The notes: generated from the sequence alone by a model not told the origin. 45,207 bases of DNA from an uncultured Acetobacteraceae bacterium (GCA_903877125.1 CAIRCM010000171.1:1-45207), one strand, 5' to 3'. Counted from the first letter of the stretch, positions 34,540 to 42,881 are shown. Numbers and translations are program-made.

Positions 34540-35418
34540 ATGACTCTCAATACAAAATTCTCCATCATTACCATGCTGATGCTGGTGATCGGTTTGGGTG
34601 CGGTGTTCGGAATCTTCTGGAACGGCATTCGGGAAAACGCCAAGACCGAAGTGATACAGGAAGCGCGGCTGATCGCGGCCGAAGCCGTGGCGGTACGCAC
34701 CTATACCTTTAACGAAATCCGGCCACTGCTGGCTGCCCAGAGCCAGAACCGGTTCCTGCCGCACACAATTCCAGCCTTCGCCGCCGCGACAACGCAGCGC
34801 GATCTCGGCAAATCTTTCCCTGGTTACAGCTACAAGGAAGCGGCGCTCAACCCGACCAACCCGGCCAATCGCGCAACGCCCGAGGAAAAGGAAATTATCG
34901 ACAGTTTCCGCAACGGCACCGCCAAGGGCGATACCGTCATCAGCACGCGCGATACACCGCAGGGACCCCTCCTTTACGTTGCCCGCCCGATCAAGATCGG
35001 CAATCAGGACTGCCTGACCTGTCATTCCACGCCGGCCGCCGCGCCGCCGTCGATGATCGACATCTACGGCCCCGATCATGGGTTCGGTTGGAATATGAAC
35101 GAAATCATCGGCGCCCAGATCGTCACCGTCCCGTTGCAGGTGCCGCTCGACCGGGCACGCGCCGCCTTCACCAAGCTCGGTGGCGGCATCCTGCTGATCG
35201 TGATCTTCGTGGCCGTCCTCGTTCACCAGCTCATCCATTTCCTGGTCGTCTCCCCGGTGCGGAAAATGACCGATCTGGCGAACGATATCGGCGCGGGAAG
35301 CCTCGCCGGCGGAGAATTCCCCGCCAAAGGCCATGATGAAATGTCGGAATTGGCCCGAGCATTCAATCGTATGCGGCGCCAGTTCGTCGGAGGCGAGGAA
35401 GTCCCGAAGGAAGGCTGA
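34540..35418 (+). CDS. Membrane haem-c sensor-like protein (DUF3365, Tll0287-like) with HAMP
   Basis: 292 residues from ATG 34540, preceded by GGGGGA. One membrane helix at 7-28, a periplasmic DUF3365 domain (about 30-210) with FNEIRPLL and the haem c motif CLTCH (C158, C161, H162), a second helix at 214-236 and a HAMP domain (about 237-285, SPVRKMTDLANDIGAGSLAG...DEMSELARAFNRM). The protein stops after HAMP with no kinase, cyclase or methyl-accepting domain. It looks like a haem- or redox/gas-sensing input module that must signal through a partner; none is encoded next to it. Confidence 0.82.
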   Translation: MTLNTKFSIITMLMLVIGLGAVFGIFWNGIRENAKTEVIQEARLIAAEAVAVRTYTFNEIRPLLAAQSQNRFLPHTIPAFAAATTQRDLGKSFPGYSYKEAALNPTNPANRATPEEKEIIDSFRNGTAKGDTVISTRDTPQGPLLYVARPIKIGNQDCLTCHSTPAAAPPSMIDIYGPDHGFGWNMNEIIGAQIVTVPLQVPLDRARAAFTKLGGGILLIVIFVAVLVHQLIHFLVVSPVRKMTDLANDIGAGSLAGGEFPAKGHDEMSELARAFNRMRRQFVGGEEVPKEG

Positions 35419-35467
35419 TCGGCCCGGTGGGCTGACGGCACACACACCGCGGAGAGGATCCCAAACG

Positions 35468-36313
35468 ATGCACCTTAATCGCCGAGCACTGTTGGTGCTG
35501 GCCGCTGTTATGGCCGCTTGGTCGCTTCCGGTCATGGCGCAGCGGATAACGACCGCTCGTATTGCCCAGATCGTCGACAGCCCCGACCGGTCCGATGCCG
35601 ACCGGACCAACGATATGCGCCGCAAACCCAAGGACATGCTCGCGTTTATCGCCATTCGGCCCGGGATCACCGCACTCGATCTCAGCGCCGCCGGAGGCTA
35701 CACCACCGAACTGTTGGCTCGGGCAATCGGGCCCAAGGGCAAGGTGTTCGGGCAAAGCCGGCCGCCGGGCAACGGCGCGGCCGCGCCCCCCGCGCAACAG
35801 GAAGGTAACAGCCGCCCCGATCTGCCCGCCGCTGCACCGGCTGCCGCCCCGCGCAAATCATCCGCCGAAGCACTCGCGGACCGGCAAGCCAAACTGACCG
35901 CCGCGCATGTCGCCGCCGCGCCCATCGTCGCGGTGCCCCGCCCGTTCGAGGATCCAGTGCCACCCGAGCTCGTCGGCAAGCTTGATTTGGTCACGTTGAT
36001 GTTCAACTACCACGACCTCGGCTGGATCGGTGCCGACCGTGCGGCGATGAACAAGGCGGTGTTCAAGGCGCTGAAAAAGGGCGGAACATTCGTGATCGCG
36101 GACCACGCAGGCCGCCCGGGGACAGGCATATCCGAAGCCGGCACCCTCCACCGGATCGAGGAAGCGTTCCTCCGCAAAGAGATCGAAGCGGCCGGGTTCA
36201 AATTTGTGTCCGAGGGCACATTCCTGCGTAATCCCAACGACCCGAAGGACCGGAATACGCCTGACCCGCCGCAGCCGAAGGACGAGTTCGTGCTGAAATT
36301 CGTAAAGCCGTAA
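35468..36313 (+). CDS. Exported class I methyltransferase-like protein
   Basis: 281 residues from ATG 35468. A signal peptide (ALLVLAAVMAAWSLPVMA) precedes DRTNDMRRKPKDMLAFIAIR, PGITALDLSAAGGYTTELLA (SAM motif I position), VTLMFNYHDLGW and LKKGGTFVIADHAGRPGTG, the pattern of the COG4798 group of predicted methyltransferases, several of which are exported. Between the first two Rossmann strands there is a roughly 45-residue Ala/Pro-rich insertion (about 100-145) that most relatives lack. Why a SAM-dependent fold would be periplasmic is unclear, so activity is uncertain. It follows the haem sensor gene by 49 bases on the same strand. Confidence 0.75.
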   Translation: MHLNRRALLVLAAVMAAWSLPVMAQRITTARIAQIVDSPDRSDADRTNDMRRKPKDMLAFIAIRPGITALDLSAAGGYTTELLARAIGPKGKVFGQSRPPGNGAAAPPAQQEGNSRPDLPAAAPAAAPRKSSAEALADRQAKLTAAHVAAAPIVAVPRPFEDPVPPELVGKLDLVTLMFNYHDLGWIGADRAAMNKAVFKALKKGGTFVIADHAGRPGTGISEAGTLHRIEEAFLRKEIEAAGFKFVSEGTFLRNPNDPKDRNTPDPPQPKDEFVLKFVKP

Positions 36314-36317
36314 CCGC

Positions 36318-36680
36318 TTACGCCGGGATCCGCGTGGCGTGCCGGTGGGTCATACGCCACGCGCCGTCCAGGCGGCGCCAGACCAAAGTGGTGATCAGCC
36401 GTACGCGCGGGTGCGGCTGCCCCCTCGGCCCGCCCTGAAAATCGAGGATGTCGAAGACCACGGCCGTATCGCCGACGATGTCGATCCGTTGCTCCGTCGG
36501 CCGCACGATCTCGTACTCGTACGTGCCGTTGCGCACGCCCTCCAGAAACGCGGCCTTGTTCTCCACCACGCCGTTGGAATGAACGTAGGTGCAGTGACCC
36601 GCGCACAGCCCGTCCAGCGCGGCGATGTCGTGGGCGAGCATGGCGCGATAAAGCGCCGCAAGGGATGTTTCGATCGTCAT
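36318..36680 (-). CDS. SnoaL-like / NTF2-like family protein
   Basis: 120 residues: ALYRAMLAHDIAALDGLCAG, CTYVHSNGVVENKAAFLEGV, then VGDTAVVFDILDFQGGPRG and TTLVWRRLDGAWRMTHRHATR, the cone-shaped NTF2 fold as in DUF4440 or SnoaL_3 proteins. These are small cytoplasmic proteins of varied function (isomerases, dehydratases, accessory proteins). It converges on the methyltransferase-like gene with a four-base gap and is divergent from the GMC oxidoreductase, sharing a 92-base promoter region that contains a perfect palindrome. Confidence 0.8.
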   Translation of the reverse strand: MTIETSLAALYRAMLAHDIAALDGLCAGHCTYVHSNGVVENKAAFLEGVRNGTYEYEIVRPTEQRIDIVGDTAVVFDILDFQGGPRGQPHPRVRLITTLVWRRLDGAWRMTHRHATRIPA

Positions 36681-36705
36681 CGCGGGAGTGTGCCAGATCG
36701 TCGGC

Positions 36706-36721
36706 GCCTCTGGCCAGAGGC
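36706..36721. promoter_or_regulatory. Perfect 16-bp palindrome, operator candidate
   Basis: GCCTCTGGCCAGAGGC is perfectly self-complementary and sits between the divergent SnoaL-like (36680) and GMC oxidoreductase (36773) starts. A second symmetric element, CGATCG-N6-CGATCG, lies near 36736-36753. No regulator gene adjoins. Confidence 0.45.
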
Positions 36722-36772
36722 AACGATCCGCGCCACGATCGTGACAACGATCGCAGCGGGAGAAACAACAGC

Positions 36773-38467
36773 ATGGACCGTCCCACCCATATCGTCGCCG
36801 GCGGCGGATCCGCCGGCTGCGCCCTGGCCGCTCGGCTGTCCGAGAACCCAGCCAACAAGGTACTGGTCATCGAGGCCGGCCCGGATTACGGCACCGCCAA
36901 CATCCCCGATGACATTGCCGATACGTATGCGCACCGAGCAATGACGAACAAGGACTATTTCTGGCCGGCATTGCAGGTTTCGCGAGGGACCCACCGACAT
37001 ATTCCGGCTGCCGGCCGGAAGCCTTACTTCTTCTATCAGGGCAAGCTGATGGGCGGCGGGTCGTCGATCAACGGGCAGGTGGCCCTGCGTGGCGCACCGG
37101 CCGACTTCGACGGCTGGGCCGAACTCGGCGCCAAAGGGTGGGACTGGGGTTCGGTCCTGCCGTATTTCCGCAAACTGGAAACCGATCTGGACTATTCCGC
37201 CGACCAGTTGCACGGCGCGACCGGACCAATCACGGTGCGCCGCATCCCGCGCGATCAGTGGGACGAATTCACCAACGCCGTGGCGAAATCGTGGGACAGC
37301 CAGGGCCACGCCTACGTGCCCGATATGAATGGCCCCTACGAGGAAGGCTATTCTCCATTGCCGACGTCGAACGACGGGGCAGCCCGACGTTCCACCGCCA
37401 ACGGACATCTGAGCGACGAAGTCCGCCGCCGCCCCAATTTGCGTCTGATGCCGGATACCCAGGTCCGGCGCATCCTGTTCGAGGGCACGCGCGCCATCGG
37501 TGTCGAAACGGTGCGGGACGGCAAGGTCGAACGGATCCTCGGCGACCGCACGATCGTCAGTTCCGGCGCGTTCCATAGTCCGAAACTGCTGATGCTCTCC
37601 GGCATCGGGCCGGCCGATCACCTTCGCGCGCTCGGCATCCCCGTCGTTGCCGACCGTCCCGGGGTCGGGTCGAACCTGCAGGATCATCCGCTGATTTCGG
37701 TATCGGCCTACCTGCCACCGATCGCCCGCGAAAAGCACGTCATCCGGCGGAACTACTCTTACCTCCGCTATTCCTCCGACGTCGCGGGATGCGAACCCGC
37801 CGACATGATCATGATGGCCGTTTGCCAGTCCATGTGGCACGCGGTGGGCGAACGGATCGGCACGCTCAGCACCTATATTTCACTGCCCTATTCGCGCGGG
37901 ACGGTGCGTCTGTCTTCGGCCGATCCGATGGCCGCACCGGCCATCGATTTCAACTGGCTGGAGGACGACCGCGATCGCACCCGACTGCTCGCCGCGTTCA
38001 TGCGCATGGCCGGGATGTTCACGCAGGAGCCGGTGAAGACCTACGCGCTGGATCCGTTCCCCTCCAGCTTTTCCGAACGGGTGGCGGCGATCAGCCGTCC
38101 AACGGGTCTCAACGCTGTGCTGACCAATGTCGCGGCCGCATTGCTGGATTCAGCAGCCCCGCTGCGCCGCTTTTTGATCGAGAACGTCATCAGCGAGGCG
38201 CCGCGTCTCGCCGCCCTCATGGCCGATCCCAAAGCCGCCGAGGAATACGTCTGCTCGGCGGTTCGCAGTGCCTGGCACCCGTCCTGCACGTGCCGGATGG
38301 GCGCGGCAGACGACCCGATGGCTGTCACCGATCCCAATGCCGCCGTGATCGGCACCCAAGGGCTCTACGTCGCCGATGCCTCCATCATGCCGCGGGTGAC
38401 GCGGACGAATACCAACCTCCCGTCGATCATGATCGGCGAACGCGTGGCGGACCTTATCGATGCTTGA
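36773..38467 (+). CDS. GMC family FAD-dependent oxidoreductase (choline dehydrogenase-like)
   Basis: 564 residues from ATG 36773. The FAD-binding motif HIVAGGGSAGCALAARLSE opens the protein; GGGSSINGQVALRG and SSGAFHSPKLLMLSGIGP are the two GMC signatures. The active-site histidine is in WHPSCTCRMG (His502), and the C-terminal block GLYVADASIMPRVTRTNTNLPSIMIGERVADLI is typical. It oxidises an alcohol to aldehyde or ketone; GMC enzymes cannot be assigned a substrate from sequence alone. Its end overlaps the following SnoaL-like gene by eight bases, so the two are probably co-translated. Confidence 0.9.
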   Translation: MDRPTHIVAGGGSAGCALAARLSENPANKVLVIEAGPDYGTANIPDDIADTYAHRAMTNKDYFWPALQVSRGTHRHIPAAGRKPYFFYQGKLMGGGSSINGQVALRGAPADFDGWAELGAKGWDWGSVLPYFRKLETDLDYSADQLHGATGPITVRRIPRDQWDEFTNAVAKSWDSQGHAYVPDMNGPYEEGYSPLPTSNDGAARRSTANGHLSDEVRRRPNLRLMPDTQVRRILFEGTRAIGVETVRDGKVERILGDRTIVSSGAFHSPKLLMLSGIGPADHLRALGIPVVADRPGVGSNLQDHPLISVSAYLPPIAREKHVIRRNYSYLRYSSDVAGCEPADMIMMAVCQSMWHAVGERIGTLSTYISLPYSRGTVRLSSADPMAAPAIDFNWLEDDRDRTRLLAAFMRMAGMFTQEPVKTYALDPFPSSFSERVAAISRPTGLNAVLTNVAAALLDSAAPLRRFLIENVISEAPRLAALMADPKAAEEYVCSAVRSAWHPSCTCRMGAADDPMAVTDPNAAVIGTQGLYVADASIMPRVTRTNTNLPSIMIGERVADLIDA

Positions 38468-38867
38468 AGATAAAGACACGATCCGGGAACTGATGCACCG
38501 CTACTGTTTCTGCATGGATGAAGGCCGCTTCGCGGAACTCGCGGGACTCTTCGCCCGTGACGGGGTCTGGTGCGCACCATACCGCACCGCGACCGGCCCG
38601 GCCGATATCGAAGCGTGGTTGACCCAATCCGTGCCCCCCGCACCGAAACGGATGCACTACGTCATGAACAGCATCATCGCGGTCGATGGAAACGCGGCGA
38701 CGGCCCGATCCAACTACCTTGTGATGGTCGAGGGACCGGAGGGGCCCGTCCCTTCGGTCTGCGGCACCTACGCAGACCGGTTCGTCCGCACGTCGGACGG
38801 CTGGCGGTTCCAGCGACGGGAACTGATTCACGCGTTCAAAGGGGAGATGCGGCTGCAACTCCCCTGA
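38460..38867 (+). CDS. SnoaL-like domain protein co-encoded with GMC oxidoreductase
   Basis: 135 residues with the SnoaL_4/NTF2 pattern: EDKDTIRELMHRYCFCMDEG, RFAELAGLFARDGVW, HYVMNSIIAVDGNAATARSN, YADRFVRTSDGWRFQRRELI. Related to beta-subunit-like and dehydratase-like proteins often found in catabolic operons. It overlaps the GMC gene by eight bases and converges on the peptide-binding protein gene with short tandem repeats between. Confidence 0.82.
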   Translation: MLEDKDTIRELMHRYCFCMDEGRFAELAGLFARDGVWCAPYRTATGPADIEAWLTQSVPPAPKRMHYVMNSIIAVDGNAATARSNYLVMVEGPEGPVPSVCGTYADRFVRTSDGWRFQRRELIHAFKGEMRLQLP

Positions 38868-38908
38868 CCACGATTTCCCTGGCCACTATTTCCCTGGCCA
38901 CTATTTCC
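38864..38908. repeat. Three tandem 15-bp units between convergent genes
   Basis: CTGACCACGATTTCC (38864-38878) is followed by two identical units CTGGCCACTATTTCC (38879-38893, 38894-38908). The first unit contains the stop of the SnoaL-like gene and the last contains the stop of the substrate-binding protein gene, so the repeat spans the whole convergent junction. Confidence 0.8.
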
Positions 38909-40418
38909 AGGTGCTGAGGAAGAACCGCGGCAGTTCGTCGGGGTAGGGCTTGAAGTTCAACTGCCGCGACACGCCGTAGGTGACCGTATAGGTATAAAGC
39001 GGCACCCAATAAGCGCGTTCGGTGATCAGTTTGATCGCCTCGCTGTAAGCCTTTCGCCGCTGGTCGGGATCCGTCGTCGAGCCGCCGAGCTTGACCAGCG
39101 CCTCGACCTCGGGATCGCGGGCGTAATCGAACGCACCGCCGCCGAAATACTGCGGCAGGATCGCCGAGACATCGTTGATCGAATAGCTGCCCCAGTCCCC
39201 GGCCTCCAATGGATTCTGCCCGGCTTGGCTGCGTTGAATGAGCGCACCGACCTGCAACTGCGCGATATGCGCATCGATGCCGACGGCTTTGAGGTAGTTC
39301 TGCATCGCGCCGGCCCAGGACGGCAGTTCGTAGGTGACCAATTCGGTCTTGAAACCGTTGGGGAAACCGGCCTCGGTCAACAGTTGGCGTGCCTTGGCGG
39401 GATCGTAGGGATAGTGCATCGCCGCGCCGGCATCGCAGCCAAACTGCGTCGGATAGCAGGGTGCGTCCAGCGCGCGCGATCCGCCCTGCACGAGTTGCTT
39501 GGCCATGGTGTCGCGGTCGATCGCGTGGAAAATGGCTTGTCGGACCTTGACGTTGGCCAGCGGACTATCAGCACCCCCGCGACCCGCCGCGTCGATCTTG
39601 AGGTACCCGATACGCATCGATTCCGCGCGCAGCGCCTGCACCGTCGGCATGCGGTTCACGTTGTCGAACTGATCGGGGCTGAACTTCCAGATCCAATCCG
39701 CCCGCCCGCCCAGCAGTTCCGCCATTTCGGTCGAAGCATCCGGCACCTCGTGAATCACGATCTTGCCGATCGCCGCTTTGCCTTTCGGGCTGTCGGCGTA
39801 ATACCCGTCGTAACGTTCGAGATCGATTTCGGTCACGCCGTCGACCCGGGTGATCTTGTAGGGACCGGTGCCGATCGGATGGCGGGAGTATTCGTCGGCG
39901 CCAACTCGCTCCCGATACGCTTTCGGCCAAATCGGCAATGTCATCGCGATATAGTCGAGCGCCGCCGGAAAGACCCGCTTCAGCTTGATCCGCACATGAT
40001 AGTCGTCGATTTTCTCCGCGCTCTCATAGAACGAATAATTGCTCGGCACCGCGACCTGCTTGTCGGTCAAAACGGTGTTCACTGTGTAGACCACATCGTC
40101 GGCGGTGAATTTATCGCCGTTGTGGAACGTCACCCCTTGCCGGAGGGTGAATTCCAGCGTGGTTTCGTCCACCCACTTATAGGACTCGGCGAGCAGCGGC
40201 TTGTTCTGAAACGTCTCGGGATCGCGATAGAGCAACGTGTCCCAGGCCTGATGCAGCAGCACGATCCCGGACCGCTGCTGATTGTAGTACGGATCGACGT
40301 TCGGCGGCGGGTCGCGCCATGTGATCCGTAACGTGTCGGCCGACTTTTGCGCGTGAACCGGGCAGGCGAGGGCAAGACCGGTAAGAAAAACCGCTGCTGC
40401 CGCGCTGACACTACGCAT
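38901..40418 (-). CDS. ABC transporter substrate-binding protein, family 5
   Basis: 505 residues with a signal peptide (VFLTGLALACPVHA, cleaved before QKSADTL). Family-5 features: DPYYNQQRSGIVLLHQAWDT, FTLRQGVTFHNGDKFTADDV, HPIGTGPYKITRVDG and VRQAIFHAIDRDTMAKQLV. A strong ribosome site (AAAGGAGAGG) precedes ATG 40418. It is the third gene of a leftward SDR-amidase-SBP operon, but no permease or ATPase genes accompany it, so it must use another importer or act alone. The amidase neighbour suggests an amide or peptide-like ligand; that is inference. Confidence 0.88.
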   Translation of the reverse strand: MRSVSAAAAVFLTGLALACPVHAQKSADTLRITWRDPPPNVDPYYNQQRSGIVLLHQAWDTLLYRDPETFQNKPLLAESYKWVDETTLEFTLRQGVTFHNGDKFTADDVVYTVNTVLTDKQVAVPSNYSFYESAEKIDDYHVRIKLKRVFPAALDYIAMTLPIWPKAYRERVGADEYSRHPIGTGPYKITRVDGVTEIDLERYDGYYADSPKGKAAIGKIVIHEVPDASTEMAELLGGRADWIWKFSPDQFDNVNRMPTVQALRAESMRIGYLKIDAAGRGGADSPLANVKVRQAIFHAIDRDTMAKQLVQGGSRALDAPCYPTQFGCDAGAAMHYPYDPAKARQLLTEAGFPNGFKTELVTYELPSWAGAMQNYLKAVGIDAHIAQLQVGALIQRSQAGQNPLEAGDWGSYSINDVSAILPQYFGGGAFDYARDPEVEALVKLGGSTTDPDQRRKAYSEAIKLITERAYWVPLYTYTVTYGVSRQLNFKPYPDELPRFFLSTWK

Positions 40419-40478
40419 TACGCCTCTCCTTTGAGCATATGTGCAGGGTAGAAGTGCGGGACGCTTCGAAGCAAGGGT

Positions 40479-41921
40479 TTATGCCCAACCGGGCGGCGAT
40501 TCGAACGAAAATCCGGCCTGCTCGATCAGTCCGGCGGCGGCGATGGTGATCCGGTCCCCGTGTGTGGGGCCGGCGATCTGCACGCCGATGGGCAGCCCCG
40601 CGTTCGTTTGACCGATTGGTGCGACCGTCGCAGGCAAATGGAAACAGCAGGTAATGCCCGGCCAGAAAAGCTGATCGTTGTAGGCGATCTCCAAACCCTC
40701 GATCGAGATTCGACGATCCCAGGTTGCGCCGTCCTGCCGATGCACCATCGCAGATGTCGCGATCACCGGGCACAGCAGAACGTCCCAGTCCCGGAAGAAG
40801 GCGTTCCACGCGCGCCGAATCGCATGCCGCCGTTCGTTCAGACCAAGCCACGCGCGGTGGCTCATGCCAGCCGCTCGGAACATGATGGCGTCCGCGGTCA
40901 TCAGACCGGGGGGCAGCCTCCCGGCTGTCGCGATCTCGTGGGCGACGACGGCATCGGGTGCGGTGCCGCTCCAGGCCGCGTTCAGCAATGCCAGATACAA
41001 CCGATAGGCGTCGAGCGGATCGAACGCGGGGCGGGCGACCCGGCTGACGGTGGCACCGTCGCGTTCCAGCCGGTCGGCCAGGGCCTCGATCGCCGCGGTC
41101 GTTTCCTGTTCGGTGGCCTGACCCGGCTCGCCCGACCAGACGGCCACCCGCAAATCCTTGATGGCGCCGAACCGGGGGGAGGGGAGTTCGCACCGCATCC
41201 CCGTATCCGCCGGGTCAGGCAGCGCCAGCGCATCCAACGCCAGCCGCAGATCGGCGGCCGAACGGGCGAGGGGGCCAAGCACGGCGATATCGTTCATCGC
41301 CGTCCGGCTGGTCGCGGGATCGCCGAAATTCGGGCAAAGACCCCAGGTCGGCTTGTGTCCGAACACACCGCAATAATGCGCCGGCACCCTGATCGAACCG
41401 CCGATGTCGCTGCCCAGCTCCAGCCCCGTCAGCCCGGCGGCGAGCGCCGCAGCGGAACCGCCGGACGAACCGCCGGGCGTGTGTGCCGTGTTCCAGGGAT
41501 TGGATGTCGTGCCGTAAACCGGATTGTAGCTCTGCCAATCCGCCAGATCGACGGGCACGTTGGTTTTGCCGAAAATCACCGCACCCGCGCCCTCCAACCG
41601 CCGGATCGCGAGGCCGGACACGCGGGCACGTCGGTCCCGGGCCTCCTCATGGCCGCGCGTCGTGGGCAGGCCGGCGACGTCGAAGCTTTCCTTCACCGTC
41701 ATCGGCAGGCCGAACAAGGGTGCGGATCGTTCCGCCGTATTGTCCAGCACCCGGGCGCGATCTCGCGCACGGTCGAAATCCTGGACCACGATCGCATTGA
41801 TCCGCGGGTTCAGCCGTTCCGCGCGGGCGATGAAATGGTCGAGCAGTTCCAGGCAGCCGATCTCGCCCGTTCGGACAAGACCGGCCAGCGCCTGGGCCGA
41901 AAGGAAACGAACCTCTGTCAC
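40479..41921 (-). CDS. Amidase signature family enzyme
   Basis: 480 residues. The Ser-cisSer-Lys triad is intact: Lys77 (GLPMTVKESF), Ser152 (TPGGSSGGSAAALAAG) and nucleophile Ser176 (GSDIGGSIRVPAHYCG). The spacing K77-S152-S176 equals that of GatA (K79-S154-S178). The amidase hydrolyses a carboxamide to acid and ammonia; it is not GatA, since gatB and gatC are absent. The start overlaps the SDR stop by four bases. Confidence 0.9.
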   Translation of the reverse strand: MTEVRFLSAQALAGLVRTGEIGCLELLDHFIARAERLNPRINAIVVQDFDRARDRARVLDNTAERSAPLFGLPMTVKESFDVAGLPTTRGHEEARDRRARVSGLAIRRLEGAGAVIFGKTNVPVDLADWQSYNPVYGTTSNPWNTAHTPGGSSGGSAAALAAGLTGLELGSDIGGSIRVPAHYCGVFGHKPTWGLCPNFGDPATSRTAMNDIAVLGPLARSAADLRLALDALALPDPADTGMRCELPSPRFGAIKDLRVAVWSGEPGQATEQETTAAIEALADRLERDGATVSRVARPAFDPLDAYRLYLALLNAAWSGTAPDAVVAHEIATAGRLPPGLMTADAIMFRAAGMSHRAWLGLNERRHAIRRAWNAFFRDWDVLLCPVIATSAMVHRQDGATWDRRISIEGLEIAYNDQLFWPGITCCFHLPATVAPIGQTNAGLPIGVQIAGPTHGDRITIAAAGLIEQAGFSFESPPGWA

Positions 41922-42700
41922 GCAATCGACGAGTTGAAGTTGCCCCCGTCGAGCAGAAGATTATGCCCGATGATAAAGCCGATCTTCGCCGAGCAGAGGA
42001 ACGCGCAGGCATCGCCGAATTCCTCGGGGTTCCCCACGCGCCCCGTCGGCGTGCCCTTCGCCCGCTCGGCGATGATCTCGTCCACCGGCACGTTGCGCTG
42101 CTTCGCCGTCGCGATGGCGCCACTGCGCAGCCGGTCCGTCAGGAACGGCCCGGGCAGAATGTTATTGATCGCGACGTTGTCCTTGGCGACCTGACGGGCC
42201 AGCCCTGCGACGAAACCGGTCAGGCCCGCACGGGCGCCGTTGCTCATGCCCAAGACCGGGATCGGGGACTTCACCGAAGCCGAGGTGATGTTGACGATCC
42301 GGCCGAATTTCCGCGCCGCCATCCCATCCACGACGGCCTTGATCAGGAAGATCGGTGCCAGCATGTTCTGATCGACGGCCTTGATCCAGTCGTCGCGGTT
42401 CCAATCGCGGAAATCCCCATGCGGCGGGCCGCCGGCGTTGTTCACAAGGATATCCGGCTCCGGGCAGGCGGCGAGCGCCGCGGCGCGCCCTTCCTCGGTC
42501 GAGATGTCGCCCGCGACCGCGGTGACCTTGGTGCCGGTCATCGCCGTGATTTCTCGCGCGGTCGCTTCAAGTTCGGACGCCGTGCGGGCCGTGATGACCA
42601 GTTCGACGCCCTCACGAGCGAGGGAGATGGCGCAGGCGCGGCCGAGGCCTTTGCTGGCGGCGCAGACGATGCCTTTTTTGCCTTTGAGGCCGAGATCCAT
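41918..42700 (-). CDS. SDR family oxidoreductase with atypical active site
   Basis: 260 residues from ATG 42700, preceded by AGGAGG. The Rossmann motif is ASKGLGRACA, followed by DILVNNAGG. Where YxxxK should stand after the catalytic Ser (NITSASVKSPIPV) the sequence is LGMSNGARAGLTGF, so the usual Tyr is Met and the Lys is missing; this SNxxRxxL form occurs in a subgroup of SDRs annotated as 3-oxoacyl-ACP reductase-like. The C-terminus (GHNLLLDGGNFNS) is normal. Activity may be altered or absent. A 38-residue upstream extension was excluded because of the ribosome site position. Confidence 0.85.
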   Translation of the reverse strand: MDLGLKGKKGIVCAASKGLGRACAISLAREGVELVITARTASELEATAREITAMTGTKVTAVAGDISTEEGRAAALAACPEPDILVNNAGGPPHGDFRDWNRDDWIKAVDQNMLAPIFLIKAVVDGMAARKFGRIVNITSASVKSPIPVLGMSNGARAGLTGFVAGLARQVAKDNVAINNILPGPFLTDRLRSGAIATAKQRNVPVDEIIAERAKGTPTGRVGNPEEFGDACAFLCSAKIGFIIGHNLLLDGGNFNSSIA

Positions 42701-42782
42701 GGTTGGGTTCCTCCTGATTGGGTGGCGCATTGATGTGAAGATTTGGCGGATGCGCAAGATGGGTACAGATCGGGCGTCGATG

Positions 42783-42796
42783 TTGCACCGGTGCAA
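42783..42796. promoter_or_regulatory. Perfect 14-bp palindrome, LacI-family-like operator
   Basis: TTGCACCGGTGCAA is perfectly symmetric with a central CG, the style of LacI/GalR-family operators. It lies mid-way in the 214-base gap between the divergent SDR-amidase-SBP operon and the racemase operon, so it could control both. No LacI-family gene lies in the window. Confidence 0.5.
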
Positions 42797-42851
42797 GCGG
42801 TCGTCTCGGGTCATCGCGACGCTGCATGCCGGGAAAAACGCTCAGCCCGTT

Positions 42852-42881
42852 TTCGACTCCCCGCCATTCCATGCATAGGAT
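42852..42881 (+). promoter_or_regulatory. Possible promoter for the racemase operon
   Basis: TTCGAC (42852-42857) and TAGGAT (42876-42881) with an 18-base spacer precede the racemase ATG (42915); GGAGGA lies just upstream of that start. Confidence 0.3.

Noticed and set aside
38864-38908. Short repeats considered as a CRISPR array
   Set aside because: The 15-base units are contiguous without spacers and only three exist; no cas gene is near.
40560-42194. 544-codon + strand open frame
   Set aside because: Antisense to the amidase and SDR genes; composition is shadow-like and no family is visible.
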